Assembly (NCBI GenBank): GCA_018819515.1
Contig: JAHJPX010000003.1
Span: forward strand, 1-64,000
DNA: 64,000 nt
Source: Gammaproteobacteria bacterium
GTDB taxonomy: Bacteria > Pseudomonadota > Gammaproteobacteria > Burkholderiales > Rhodocyclaceae
Direction of reading: 5' to 3'
The position numbers and the translations under genes are program-made. Shown in pieces: positions 50,290 to 58,464 of the stretch (position 1 is the first letter of the stretch; every line of letters starts with the position of its first letter). Below the pieces are notes generated by a model, which saw only the letters and a list, made by a program, of their open reading frames with translations, was not told the origin of the DNA and did not search any database.

Positions 50290-50861
50290 CCGGCGATTCG
50301 CCGTGCGATCCAGGCTCGGGTTGACTCGGTGTCTTTCAGGAACCTGTCACAACGCATCAGCGAATAGCCAAACACGTAGGCGTACAACATCACGCTGCGC
50401 GCTGCCGCCTCGCCGTCTTCGAGTCCCAGGTTTACAAACAGGCGGGTGGCGCAGGCCAGCCGTTCCGCATCGACTTCCTCGACGACCTCCGCTGCGCGCG
50501 CATCGCGAAGCGCCCATTCGCGAACGGCAAGCTCGATCGGCAGCCCTTTGCGGTTCCGGCTGGCGGAATAGACTTCGATCGTGTGACGCAGGGCGGCCAG
50601 TTCCTCGCCCGGACGGGCGGCGGTCTGTTTCTTGATGTCGGCGATGCGGCCGAGTTTCCATTCGTCGAGCACGGCGTCGAGCAGGTCGCGTCGGTCCCGG
50701 AAATGCCAGTAGAAGCTGCCTTTGGTGACCTGTAGCCGCTTCGCCAGCGTCTCCACGCGCAATCCGGCGTGACCTTCTTCCGCCAATGCGGCAAATGCTC
50801 CCTTGATCCATGCAGCCCGGTCCAGTGCCGGGAGATGGCTGCGGCGGGTAGGTGTTCCCAT
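50286..50861 (-). CDS. TetR-family transcriptional repressor of acyl-CoA oxidation genes
   Basis: 191 residues. The N-terminal HTH is ALAEEGHAGLRVETLAKRLQ, VTKGSFYWHFRDRRDLLDAV; the ligand domain is helical and variable. Two similar operators, one over its own start codon and one ahead of etfB, suggest autoregulation and control of etfBA and the following genes, probably released by an acyl-CoA. The regulator is of the general type that governs fatty-acid degradation in betaproteobacteria, but I cannot assign it to a named subgroup. Confidence 0.88.
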   Translation of the reverse strand: MGTPTRRSHLPALDRAAWIKGAFAALAEEGHAGLRVETLAKRLQVTKGSFYWHFRDRRDLLDAVLDEWKLGRIADIKKQTAARPGEELAALRHTIEVYSASRNRKGLPIELAVREWALRDARAAEVVEEVDAERLACATRLFVNLGLEDGEAAARSVMLYAYVFGYSLMRCDRFLKDTESTRAWIARRIAG

Positions 50862-50873
50862 ACGGTACGGTAT
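50858..50873. promoter_or_regulatory. TetR operator overlapping the tetR start codon
   Basis: CCATACGGTACGGTAT, nearly the same sequence as the palindrome at 50910-50927. It covers the tetR ATG. Confidence 0.6.
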
Positions 50874-50909
50874 TGAAAAGTTGGCGGGGCTCGGTTAGCA
50901 TAGCACGCA

Positions 50910-50927
50910 CCATACGATACCGTATGG
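50910..50927. promoter_or_regulatory. TetR operator between tetR and etfB
   Basis: Palindrome CCATACGATACCGTATGG with arms CCATAC/GTATGG. It lies 46 bp ahead of the etfB start, in the divergent promoter region. Confidence 0.65.
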
Positions 50928-50973
50928 CGTTCCTGCCGCTAAACTTGCATCAAACCTACAAAGGAGAACCGGC

Positions 50974-51723
50974 TTGAAGATTCTCGTTCCCGTCAAGCGG
51001 GTGGTCGACTACAACGTCAAGGTCCGCGTCAAGTCAGACGGCACCGGTGTAGAGCTCGCCAACGTCAAGATGTCCATGAACCCGTTCGACGAAATCGCCG
51101 TCGAGGAGGCTGTCCGGCTGAAGGAAGCCGGCGTCGCAACAGAGGTTGTCGCCCTCAGTTGCGGGCTGACCGTCTGTCAGGAAACCCTGCGTACCGCGAT
51201 GGCCCTGGGGGCCGATCGCAGCGTCCTGGTCGAAACCGATGTCGAGTTGCAGCCCCTGGCGGTGGCCAAGCTGATCAAGGCCCTGGTAGACAAAGAACAG
51301 CCGAAACTGGTCATCCTCGGCAAGCAGGCGATCGATGACGATGCCAACCAGACCGGCCAGATGCTGGCTGCCTTGCTCGACTGGCCACAGGCCACTTTCG
51401 CCTCCAAGGTTGTCGTCGTGGGAGACTCCGCGACGGTGACCCGCGAGGTTGATGGCGGGTTGGAGACGATCGAAATCGCGCTTCCGGCTGTGGTGACGAC
51501 CGACTTGCGCCTGAATGAGCCGCGCTACGCGACCCTGCCCAACATCATGAAGGCGAAGAAGAAGCCCCTCGAAGTCGTGAAGCCGGCCGATCTCGGTGTC
51601 GATCCGGCTCCGCGGCTGATGACGCTGAAGGTCGTCGAACCGCCCAAACGGCAAGCTGGAATTCGTGTCGCCGATGTCGCCGAGCTGGTGGCGAAACTCA
51701 AGAACGAAGCGAAGGTGATCTGA
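50974..51723 (+). CDS. etfB: electron transfer flavoprotein beta subunit
   Basis: 249 residues. With EtfA it carries electrons from acyl-CoA dehydrogenases to ETF-quinone oxidoreductase. N-terminal MKILVPVKRVVDYNVKVRVK, MNPFDEIAVEEAVRLKEAG, and ILGKQAIDDDANQTGQMLAA are diagnostic. It starts with TTG, preceded by AAAGGAG at the right distance. First gene of the operon etfB-etfA-cbiM-like-acd. Confidence 0.97.
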   Translation: MKILVPVKRVVDYNVKVRVKSDGTGVELANVKMSMNPFDEIAVEEAVRLKEAGVATEVVALSCGLTVCQETLRTAMALGADRSVLVETDVELQPLAVAKLIKALVDKEQPKLVILGKQAIDDDANQTGQMLAALLDWPQATFASKVVVVGDSATVTREVDGGLETIEIALPAVVTTDLRLNEPRYATLPNIMKAKKKPLEVVKPADLGVDPAPRLMTLKVVEPPKRQAGIRVADVAELVAKLKNEAKVI

Positions 51724-51725
51724 AC

Positions 51726-52655
51726 ATGGCCATCCTGCTCATTGCCGAACACGACAACGCCGCATTGAACGCGGCGACCCTGAATACCGTTACTGCGGCC
51801 GCCCGCATCGGCGGCGACGTTCACGTCCTCGTCGCCGGCCAGGACTGTGCTACGGTGGCAAAGGCGGCGGCGAAGATCACTGGCGTGGCCAAGGTGCTGG
51901 TTGCCGATGCCGCCCATTACACCGATCAGTCTCCCGAGGACGTCGCTGCGCTGGTCGTGCCGATGGCCGCTGCTTACAGCCACATCCTCGCGCCGGCGAC
52001 CAGCCATGGCAAGAACCTCCTGCCACGCGTAGCCGCCTTGCTTGATGTCGCACAGATATCAGACATCGTCGCGGTGGAATCGCCCGACACCTTCGTCCGT
52101 CCCATTTATGCCGGCAACGCCTTGGCGACGGTCAAGTCGGCGGATCCGATCAAGGTGATCACGGTGCGGACGACGGCCTTCGATGCAGCCGACGCAGGTG
52201 GAAATGCCGCGGTCGAAAACATTGCTGCCGGCCCCGCCACGGGCAAATCCAAAGTGGTCGGACGGGAGATCAGCAAGTCGGAGCGGCCGGAACTCGCTGC
52301 CGCGAAAGTGATTGTGTCTGGCGGCCGTGGTCTTGCTTCGGGTGAGAACTACCACAAGCTGCTGGAGCCGCTGGCCGACAAGCTTGGGGCGGCTCTGGGT
52401 GCTTCCCGGGCGGCGGTGGATGCCGGCTTCGTTCCAAACGACTATCAGGTCGGCCAAACCGGCAAGATCGTCGCGCCCCAGCTCTACATCGCGGTCGGTA
52501 TTTCCGGGGCGATTCAGCATCTTGCTGGCATGAAGGATTCGAAAGTGATCGTGGCAATCAACAAGGATCCCGATGCGCCGATCTTTCAGGTTGCGGATTA
52601 CGGACTCGTCGCGGATCTCTTCCAGGCGGTGCCGGAGTTGACGGCTTCCATCTAG
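51726..52655 (+). CDS. etfA: electron transfer flavoprotein alpha subunit
   Basis: 309 residues. The C-terminal FAD-binding domain is clear: VIVSGGRGLASGENYHKL, AALGASRAAVDAGFVPNDYQ, VGQTGKIVAPQLYIAVGISG, AIQHLAGMKDSKVIVAINKD and APIFQVADYGLVADLFQAVP. It starts 2 bp after etfB. Confidence 0.97.
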   Translation: MAILLIAEHDNAALNAATLNTVTAAARIGGDVHVLVAGQDCATVAKAAAKITGVAKVLVADAAHYTDQSPEDVAALVVPMAAAYSHILAPATSHGKNLLPRVAALLDVAQISDIVAVESPDTFVRPIYAGNALATVKSADPIKVITVRTTAFDAADAGGNAAVENIAAGPATGKSKVVGREISKSERPELAAAKVIVSGGRGLASGENYHKLLEPLADKLGAALGASRAAVDAGFVPNDYQVGQTGKIVAPQLYIAVGISGAIQHLAGMKDSKVIVAINKDPDAPIFQVADYGLVADLFQAVPELTASI

Positions 52656-52669
52656 ATGCACCTCCGGCG

Positions 52670-53335
52670 ATGAACTTCCCCCAGGGCCTGTTCCCGATCA
52701 CGTGGGCATGGGGTGCCTTCGTGCCGGCGGTCCTGGTCTGGTTGTGGTGTCTTCGCACGGCGCCGTGGCGGCGGCTGGCAGATTCCTCGCAGTCGAATGT
52801 CTGGTTCGGAGCCATCGTCGTGATCATGCTGATGTGGAGCATGAAGGCGGGTGTCAGGCCCGGCCTCAATCTGCATCTGCTTGGCGCTACCGCCTTCACT
52901 CTGATGTTCGGCCGGCAACTGGCGATTCTCGGCCTGTCTGCCGTCATGGCCGCGGTGACGTTCAATGGAGCCGCCGGATGGGAAGCCTACGCGCTCAACG
53001 TATTGCTGATCGTGGCATTCCCGTGTTTCTTCGCCGACGTGGTATTGCGAATCTTCGAGCGCCATCTGCCGCAGAACTTCTTTTGCTATCTCTTCTGCGC
53101 GGCGTTCTTTGGTGCGGCGCTGGCCATCGTGTCGACCGGCTTGCTGACGACCATGGTTCTCTGGCTGGCCGGCGTCTACAGCGCAGACACGCTATTTACC
53201 GACTATTTCCCCTATTTTGCGCTGCTTGGGTTTGCGGAAGCATGGCTCAACGGCGCGGCCATCACCCTGATGGTCGTCTATTACCCGCACTGGGTCGGCA
53301 GTTTCGACGACAGTCGCTATTTTCCGAAAAGGTAA
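52670..53335 (+). CDS. CbiM-like (energy-coupling-factor permease type) membrane protein
   Basis: 221 residues with about six membrane segments. The block VRPGLNLHLLGATAFTLMFG and the following AILGLSAVMAAVTFNGAAG resemble the CbiM/PF01891 family of cobalt and nickel ECF transporters. It ends in a hydrophilic tail. No ATPase or T-component is adjacent. Its place between etfA and the acyl-CoA dehydrogenase suggests a role with that operon, perhaps cofactor or cobalamin-related, but this is inference. Confidence 0.7.
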   Translation: MNFPQGLFPITWAWGAFVPAVLVWLWCLRTAPWRRLADSSQSNVWFGAIVVIMLMWSMKAGVRPGLNLHLLGATAFTLMFGRQLAILGLSAVMAAVTFNGAAGWEAYALNVLLIVAFPCFFADVVLRIFERHLPQNFFCYLFCAAFFGAALAIVSTGLLTTMVLWLAGVYSADTLFTDYFPYFALLGFAEAWLNGAAITLMVVYYPHWVGSFDDSRYFPKR

Positions 53336-53347
53336 GGAGTCAGAAGA

Positions 53348-55132
53348 ATGAGTTACACCGCCCCCGTCAAGGACATGATGTTTGTTCTCAAGGAAATGGC
53401 AAAGCTGGATCAGGTCGCCGGTTTGCCCGGCTATGAAGAGGCAACGCCCGATTTGGTCGAGGCGATCCTCGATGAGGCAGGGAAGTTCGCCGGTGGCGTG
53501 CTGGCGCCCCTGAATTTCGTCGGCGATCGGGAGGGTGCCGTTTGGCACGACAAAGAAGTGACGATGCCGAAGGGATTCAAGGAGGCGTACACCCAGTTTT
53601 CCGAGAGCGGTTGGACGGCCCTCGATTGCCACCCCGAATACGGCGGCCAGGGCCTGCCGCGCGTCGTTTCCGCCGCCGTTCGCGAGATGTGGAAAGCTGC
53701 CAACATGGCCTTCTCGCTGTGCCCGCTACTGACCAACGGTGCCATCGAGGCGATCGAGTTGTGCGGTTCCGCCGAACAGAAACAGACCTATCTGCCGAAC
53801 ATGATCTCCGGCAAGTGGACCGGGACGATGAACCTCACCGAACCCCAGGCCGGTTCGGATCTCGCGGCGATTCGTACGCGTGCGGAGCCGCAGGGCGACG
53901 GCACTTACAGGATATTGGGCCAGAAGATATTCATCACCTACGGCGAGCACGACATGGCGGAGAACATCATCCACCTGGTTCTGGCGCGTTTGCCGGATGC
54001 GCCTGAAGGCGTGAAAGGGATTTCGCTTTTCGTCGTGCCGAAGTACCTGGTTAACGCCGATGGCAGTCTTGGTGCGCGCAATGATGCCTGGTGCGTTTCG
54101 ATCGAGCACAAGCTGGGCATACACGCCAGTCCGACTTGTGTCATGGCATTTGGCGACAATGGCGGCGCAGTCGGCACGTTGATCGGCAAGGCCAATGAGG
54201 GCCTGAAGTACATGTTCATCATGATGAATGCGGCTCGCTATGCGGTCGGCCTGGAAGGGCTGGCACTGGCCGAGCGCGCCTATCAACTGGCGCTGGCTTA
54301 TGCGCGCGAACGGGTGCAGGGGCGAGCCATCGAAGGCTCGGCGGCTCCGGTGGCCATCGTTCATCATCCGGATGTCCGGCGCATGCTGATGACGATGAAG
54401 GCGCAGATCGAGGCCATGCGCGCGCTTGCTTATGTCGTCGCCTCCGCGCATGACATGGCGTTCCACCACCCGGATGAAGCCGAACGCAAACGCAATCAGG
54501 CGTTCGTCGATCTGATGATTCCGGTGGTCAAGGGTTGGTTGACCGAAACCGGAAACGAAATCGCCTACCTCGGCGTGCAGGTGCACGGCGGCATGGGCTT
54601 CATCGAGGAAACCGGCGCCGCCCAGCACCTGCGTGATGCGCGGATCACGACCATCTACGAGGGAACCACCGGCATCCAGGCCAACGACCTCATCGGGCGC
54701 AAGCTGGCTCGTGATAATGGGGCAACGCTGAAGGTCGTTATCGGACAGATGCAACAGACGATTGCCGAACTTGACGATGCTGGCGCCGAGTTGGCCGGGA
54801 TAAGGAATGCCCTCGCCAAAGGTATCGCGGCGGTTGCCGAGGCCGGCACTTTCATTGGGGCCAACTTCGCGAGCGACATCCGTTCGGTGGCGGTCGGTGC
54901 TGTGCCGTTTCTGAAACTGATGGGAATCGTCTCGGGCGGCTGGATGATGGCGAAGGCGGCATTGGTTGCCTGGGAGAAAATATCCTCCGGCGAATCCGAT
55001 CCCTTCTATGCGACCAAGATCGCCACGGCCGTGTTCTATGCTGCGCATGTGCTGCCTGCAGCCCCAGGTTTGGCTGCCGTGATCGTCGGTGGGGGAGCCA
55101 GCGCGCTCGCCGTTCCGGAGGATCAGCTATAG
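53348..55132 (+). CDS. acyl-CoA dehydrogenase (DmdC-type)
   Basis: 594 residues, the long form with an extra C-terminal domain like 3-methylmercaptopropionyl-CoA dehydrogenases. FAD and substrate motifs: MNLTEPQAGSDLAAIRTRAE, KIFITYGEHDMAENI, HKLGIHASPTCVMAFGDNGG, and the catalytic Glu in TTIYEGTTGIQANDLIGRKL. AAGGAG lies upstream. It passes electrons to the ETF encoded in the same operon. The actual chain-length preference is unknown. Confidence 0.94.
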   Translation: MSYTAPVKDMMFVLKEMAKLDQVAGLPGYEEATPDLVEAILDEAGKFAGGVLAPLNFVGDREGAVWHDKEVTMPKGFKEAYTQFSESGWTALDCHPEYGGQGLPRVVSAAVREMWKAANMAFSLCPLLTNGAIEAIELCGSAEQKQTYLPNMISGKWTGTMNLTEPQAGSDLAAIRTRAEPQGDGTYRILGQKIFITYGEHDMAENIIHLVLARLPDAPEGVKGISLFVVPKYLVNADGSLGARNDAWCVSIEHKLGIHASPTCVMAFGDNGGAVGTLIGKANEGLKYMFIMMNAARYAVGLEGLALAERAYQLALAYARERVQGRAIEGSAAPVAIVHHPDVRRMLMTMKAQIEAMRALAYVVASAHDMAFHHPDEAERKRNQAFVDLMIPVVKGWLTETGNEIAYLGVQVHGGMGFIEETGAAQHLRDARITTIYEGTTGIQANDLIGRKLARDNGATLKVVIGQMQQTIAELDDAGAELAGIRNALAKGIAAVAEAGTFIGANFASDIRSVAVGAVPFLKLMGIVSGGWMMAKAALVAWEKISSGESDPFYATKIATAVFYAAHVLPAAPGLAAVIVGGGASALAVPEDQL

Positions 55133-55141
55133 TTGCTAGTG

Positions 55142-55951
55142 ATGAATACACTTGAGAACGTCGTCACCGAGATTGAACGGGAGGAGGTTAGCTTCCCGAC
55201 GCATGCCGATGTGGCGTTCCGGGTGCGTTTGGCTCTCGACGATCCGGACATCCCACTGGGCAAGGCCGCGCAGGTCATTGTTGCGGAGCCGCTGCTGGCG
55301 GCACGCGTGGTTGCGGTTGCGAATTCGGTGGCGTTCAATCGCAGCGGCATTCCGGTCGCCGATGTGCGTGGCGCGGTGGCGCGGCTTGGTCTCAAGTTCG
55401 TCAGAGGTTTGGCAACGGCGGTCGTCATGCGGCAAATGGCGGGGAGCATCAAGTCCCCGGTATACCAAGGTCTGGCGGTCCGCCTTTGGGAACATACCGT
55501 GCATGTGGCGGCGCTATCGCATCTTCTGGCCGCACGATTCGGGCTGGCTCCCGATGTCGCGATGTTTGCGGGGATCGTCCATGAGGTCAGTGGTTTCTAT
55601 CTGATTTCCAAATCGGATACGCGGAATGATTTGTTCGCCGATGGCAGTTTGCTGACGCTCGATGCGGAGCGCCGCGTCGGCGGTGCCGTTCTCGCGGCGC
55701 TCGCGGTTCCGGCAGAAGTGGTGGCGGCGATCAAGGCGCTTTGGGAAGAGGGTCCGTTGCGCTACCCGCCGGAGACCCTGGGCGACTTGTTGCGCCTGGC
55801 GAACCAGCTTACGCCGATCCGATCGCCGCTACAGCCGGTAGTCGAGGGGATGGAGCTTGCCCTCGATCCTGATGGCGAGGCGCAACTTGCCGAGATTCTG
55901 GATCAGTCCAGCGAGGAACTCGAGGCGCTAACATCCGCCTTGCGTTATTGA
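55142..55951 (+). CDS. HDOD-domain protein
   Basis: 269 residues from the ATG at 55142. HDOD features: FPTHADVAFRVRLALDDPDI, AAQVIVAEPLLAARVVAVAN, NRSGIPVADVRGAVARLGLK and VAMFAGIVHEVSGFYLISKS. The His-Asp metal pair of true HD proteins is missing, as usual for HDOD. Such proteins are signalling scaffolds, often in c-di-GMP circuits. It lies just upstream of the c-di-GMP riboswitch. Confidence 0.88.
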   Translation: MNTLENVVTEIEREEVSFPTHADVAFRVRLALDDPDIPLGKAAQVIVAEPLLAARVVAVANSVAFNRSGIPVADVRGAVARLGLKFVRGLATAVVMRQMAGSIKSPVYQGLAVRLWEHTVHVAALSHLLAARFGLAPDVAMFAGIVHEVSGFYLISKSDTRNDLFADGSLLTLDAERRVGGAVLAALAVPAEVVAAIKALWEEGPLRYPPETLGDLLRLANQLTPIRSPLQPVVEGMELALDPDGEAQLAEILDQSSEELEALTSALRY

Positions 55952-55968
55952 TTTTGTTGAAATAAACT
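55940..55968 (+). promoter_or_regulatory. putative promoter of the riboswitch transcript
   Basis: TTGCGT, a 17-bp spacer, TAAACT. Transcription would begin near 55975, just ahead of the aptamer. Found by inspection; it overlaps the HDOD stop. Confidence 0.35.
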
Positions 55969-55982
55969 GAAATTGTTCGGTA

Positions 55983-56083
55983 CAACTGCAAAGGGCAAAC
56001 CCATCGAGAGGTGGGGACGCAAAGTCACCGGTCCATGGAAAGCGATTTGTCGGCTAACCTGGATAGCGGGACCGCCAGGACAC
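55983..56083 (+). ncRNA. cyclic-di-GMP-I (GEMM) riboswitch aptamer
   Basis: Conserved blocks in order: AGGGCAAACC, hairpin CCCATC-GAGA-GGTGGG with a GNRA tetraloop, GGACGCAAAG, CACCGGTCC, a variable stem and ATAGCGGGACC. This matches the GEMM-I consensus, including the tetraloop that docks in its receptor. It should sense c-di-GMP and control the DUF1631 gene downstream. Confidence 0.88.
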
Positions 56084-56130
56084 GGGGCCATGTACGGAGC
56101 TGGTGTGGGAAAAGGAGTAGTTTTCTTCGA

Positions 56131-56180
56131 CCCGGCAGTCCGTCGGTTCCGGGACGGAAAGTATTCCGTCCGTGGAGGGT
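56131..56180 (+). promoter_or_regulatory. possible riboswitch expression platform
   Basis: A perfect 8-bp hairpin GGACGGAA-AGTA-TTCCGTCC (56152-56171) competes with an upstream TCCGTC (56139-56144) that can pair with the same GACGGA. Mutually exclusive folds of this sort are typical of riboswitch control. There is no U-run, so control may be translational or Rho-dependent; this is inference. Confidence 0.45.
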
Positions 56181-56254
56181 GACCTTGCGCCAGTCTGGGA
56201 TTCCGGGTTGGCTGGACAGTGTTTTTGGCTTGTCCTATGGCGAGGAGGCCGGTG

Positions 56255-58414
56255 ATGGCAACCGTGGCACCCGATAACGTGGTTCAATTTCCGGACACCA
56301 CCCGTGGTTCGATCGAAGGGCGTGGTCGTTTGCGCACGCTGAAGGAGTCCGGAGACCTCGTCGCCCACAAATTGCGTGAGGCGGTCCGGACGCTCGTCGC
56401 GGAGCTTCGGGACGAATTCGGCGCCAAGGGCGATGCGACCAGCGAGCGCGACGAGCGCAACTTCTACTACGGTGGACGCGAGTTGCTGCGCGAAAACCTG
56501 ATGCGTCTCGAGGGGTTGATCGCCGGTCACTGGCTGAAGGCGTTCGAGTCAGCGATCGGATCGGGCGCCCGCAAGCGGACCAAGGAAGCAACATTGTCGT
56601 CCGACCAGCTTCAACTGGTTGATTTCAACGACATGGACGAGCAGATTGCCGTCAAGGGGCTCGCCAGTCGCCTGCAGGACGGCTGCGAGGAAGGTTTGTT
56701 CGCTGCCGGCCGACGGCTCTCGTTTCTTGCCGGCCGGGACGATACAGTATGGTCGCTGGAGACAGTGCTTGCCGAGGCTGCCTACGCCGCGTTGAAGGAG
56801 TCCGAATTGCCGGCACCGTTGCGCCTGGAGGTGCTGGGTGGTCTAGACCGCCGAAGCGTCAAGATACTGGGCCCGGTGGTTCACGATCTCAACGCCTTCC
56901 TGGTGGGGCGTCGTGTGTTGCCGACCGTGCGTCGCAGCTACACTCGGGTCAAGCGGGAAAAAGCGGATGGCAGCGGTTCCTCCGATGCGACCGCAGGCAC
57001 AAGCGGAGATGTTTTCGCGCTTCTTCAGCGCCTCGTACCTTCGACAACGGCCGGGGGTGCGCCGATTTCGGCCGGGCCGGCGGTGCCGATGTCTCCCGAA
57101 GCTATGGCGGTGGCGATGCAGCGCGTGATGGCCTCGCTCGATTCGTTGCAGCACGTCCTGCCACAGATATCCGAGACAACGCCTTCCACCAATATTTTGC
57201 GCGAGTTTCGTGGCAGTGACGTTGGCCAGAATCTCGACCATCTTGATGCTGTGACAGTGGACATTGTCGCGACGCTGTTCGACTTCATTTTTGACGACAA
57301 GTCGGTTTCCGATCCGATCAAGGCATTGATCGGACGGCTGCAAATTCCCGTACTGAAGGTGGCGATGCTGGACAAGACTTTTTTCTCCAGCAAACAGCAC
57401 CCGGCCAGGCGTCTTCTCGACAGCCTCTCCCGCGCGGCGGCGCGTTGCGGACCCGAGGTTGGCCATACGGATCCGCTCTACGCGCATATTTCCTCGATCG
57501 TTGAGCGCCTGCAATCGGAGTTCAAGCAGGATGCGCGTCTGTTCGATGTGCTGTGTGGCGAGTTGAACGACTTCCTTGAGCAGCAGGAAAGCGAGGCCGA
57601 TGCCTGGGCGCTAAAGGCGGCGCCGCTGGTCGCCGAGCAGGAGCGACGCGAGCTTGCCGCGGTTGCCGCGGATGCGGTGCTGGCGGGCTGGCTGACTTCG
57701 TCGCTACCGGAGCCGGTTGCCGATCTGCTGACAACCGAATGGCGGACGCTCCTGGTCCGCCATTATCTGAGCGACAATACAGAAGGATGGGAATCGGCGG
57801 TAGCGACCGCAGCCGATTTGGTGGCGAGCGTGGAGCCTGTTTCCGACGCGACGGGGCGCAGGGAACTGGCATCCAAGTTGCCGACTTTGGTGAAGCGGAT
57901 CCACGATGCGCTCGATCAGGCCGGGGTTACCATGGAGCGGCGGGTATCGTTGCTCGATTGCCTGTTCAGCCTCCATGCTGCGGTGTTGAGGGGAGCTACG
58001 CCCCCGGAGGCCACGATGTGGTCGCCTCCCGAGACGCCTGCCGGACCGGCGATCGTCGCCGAGTCGATCGAGACCGGTGGCGCGATGCTCCAGAGCATGT
58101 CCCTGGTTGACTCGGCCAATGTTCCGGTGCTCGAGGAGGACAGCGACTCGCAGCGTCATGTCGACGAGTTGCAGCGCGGCGATTGGGTCGAGTTTCCCGG
58201 CGGCGAGTCGGGTCCCATTCGTTATCGCCTGTCCTGGGTCAGTCCGGAACGAGGCATTCTGCTGTTCACCAATCCCCATTCACCACGCGCACTGTCCATT
58301 GCGCCGGCTGCGTTGGCCCTGCAACTGGAACGCGGCGAAGCGATGATTGTTCCGGTCGAGCCGATCTTTGAACGGGCGGTAACCCGGGCTCTGGAGACAT
58401 TGAAGGCCGCCTGA
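56255..58414 (+). CDS. DUF1631-family protein with PilZ-like C-terminus
   Basis: 719 residues. The ATG at 56255 is chosen for GAGGAGG 6 bp upstream; a GTG at 56219 gives a longer form. The long helical DUF1631 region carries blocks such as GRLQIPVLKVAMLDKTFFSS and HPARRLLDSLSRAAARC. The last ~80 residues (LQRGDWVEFPGGESGPIRYR, LSWVSPERGILLFTNPHS) look like the PilZ-type end of this family. A c-di-GMP riboswitch lies upstream, so both the message and the protein may respond to c-di-GMP. Confidence 0.88.
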   Translation: MATVAPDNVVQFPDTTRGSIEGRGRLRTLKESGDLVAHKLREAVRTLVAELRDEFGAKGDATSERDERNFYYGGRELLRENLMRLEGLIAGHWLKAFESAIGSGARKRTKEATLSSDQLQLVDFNDMDEQIAVKGLASRLQDGCEEGLFAAGRRLSFLAGRDDTVWSLETVLAEAAYAALKESELPAPLRLEVLGGLDRRSVKILGPVVHDLNAFLVGRRVLPTVRRSYTRVKREKADGSGSSDATAGTSGDVFALLQRLVPSTTAGGAPISAGPAVPMSPEAMAVAMQRVMASLDSLQHVLPQISETTPSTNILREFRGSDVGQNLDHLDAVTVDIVATLFDFIFDDKSVSDPIKALIGRLQIPVLKVAMLDKTFFSSKQHPARRLLDSLSRAAARCGPEVGHTDPLYAHISSIVERLQSEFKQDARLFDVLCGELNDFLEQQESEADAWALKAAPLVAEQERRELAAVAADAVLAGWLTSSLPEPVADLLTTEWRTLLVRHYLSDNTEGWESAVATAADLVASVEPVSDATGRRELASKLPTLVKRIHDALDQAGVTMERRVSLLDCLFSLHAAVLRGATPPEATMWSPPETPAGPAIVAESIETGGAMLQSMSLVDSANVPVLEEDSDSQRHVDELQRGDWVEFPGGESGPIRYRLSWVSPERGILLFTNPHSPRALSIAPAALALQLERGEAMIVPVEPIFERAVTRALETLKAA

Positions 58415-58464
58415 CCACGGCCGCGGCAGTTCGCGGTGATACCATTGACGGCGGAGACGCCGCC

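Noticed and set aside
50291..50303. CGGCGA-T-TCGCCG inverted repeat between convergent enoyl-CoA hydratase and tetR ends
   Set aside because: Lies within the tetR coding end and has no T-tract, so it is not called a terminator.
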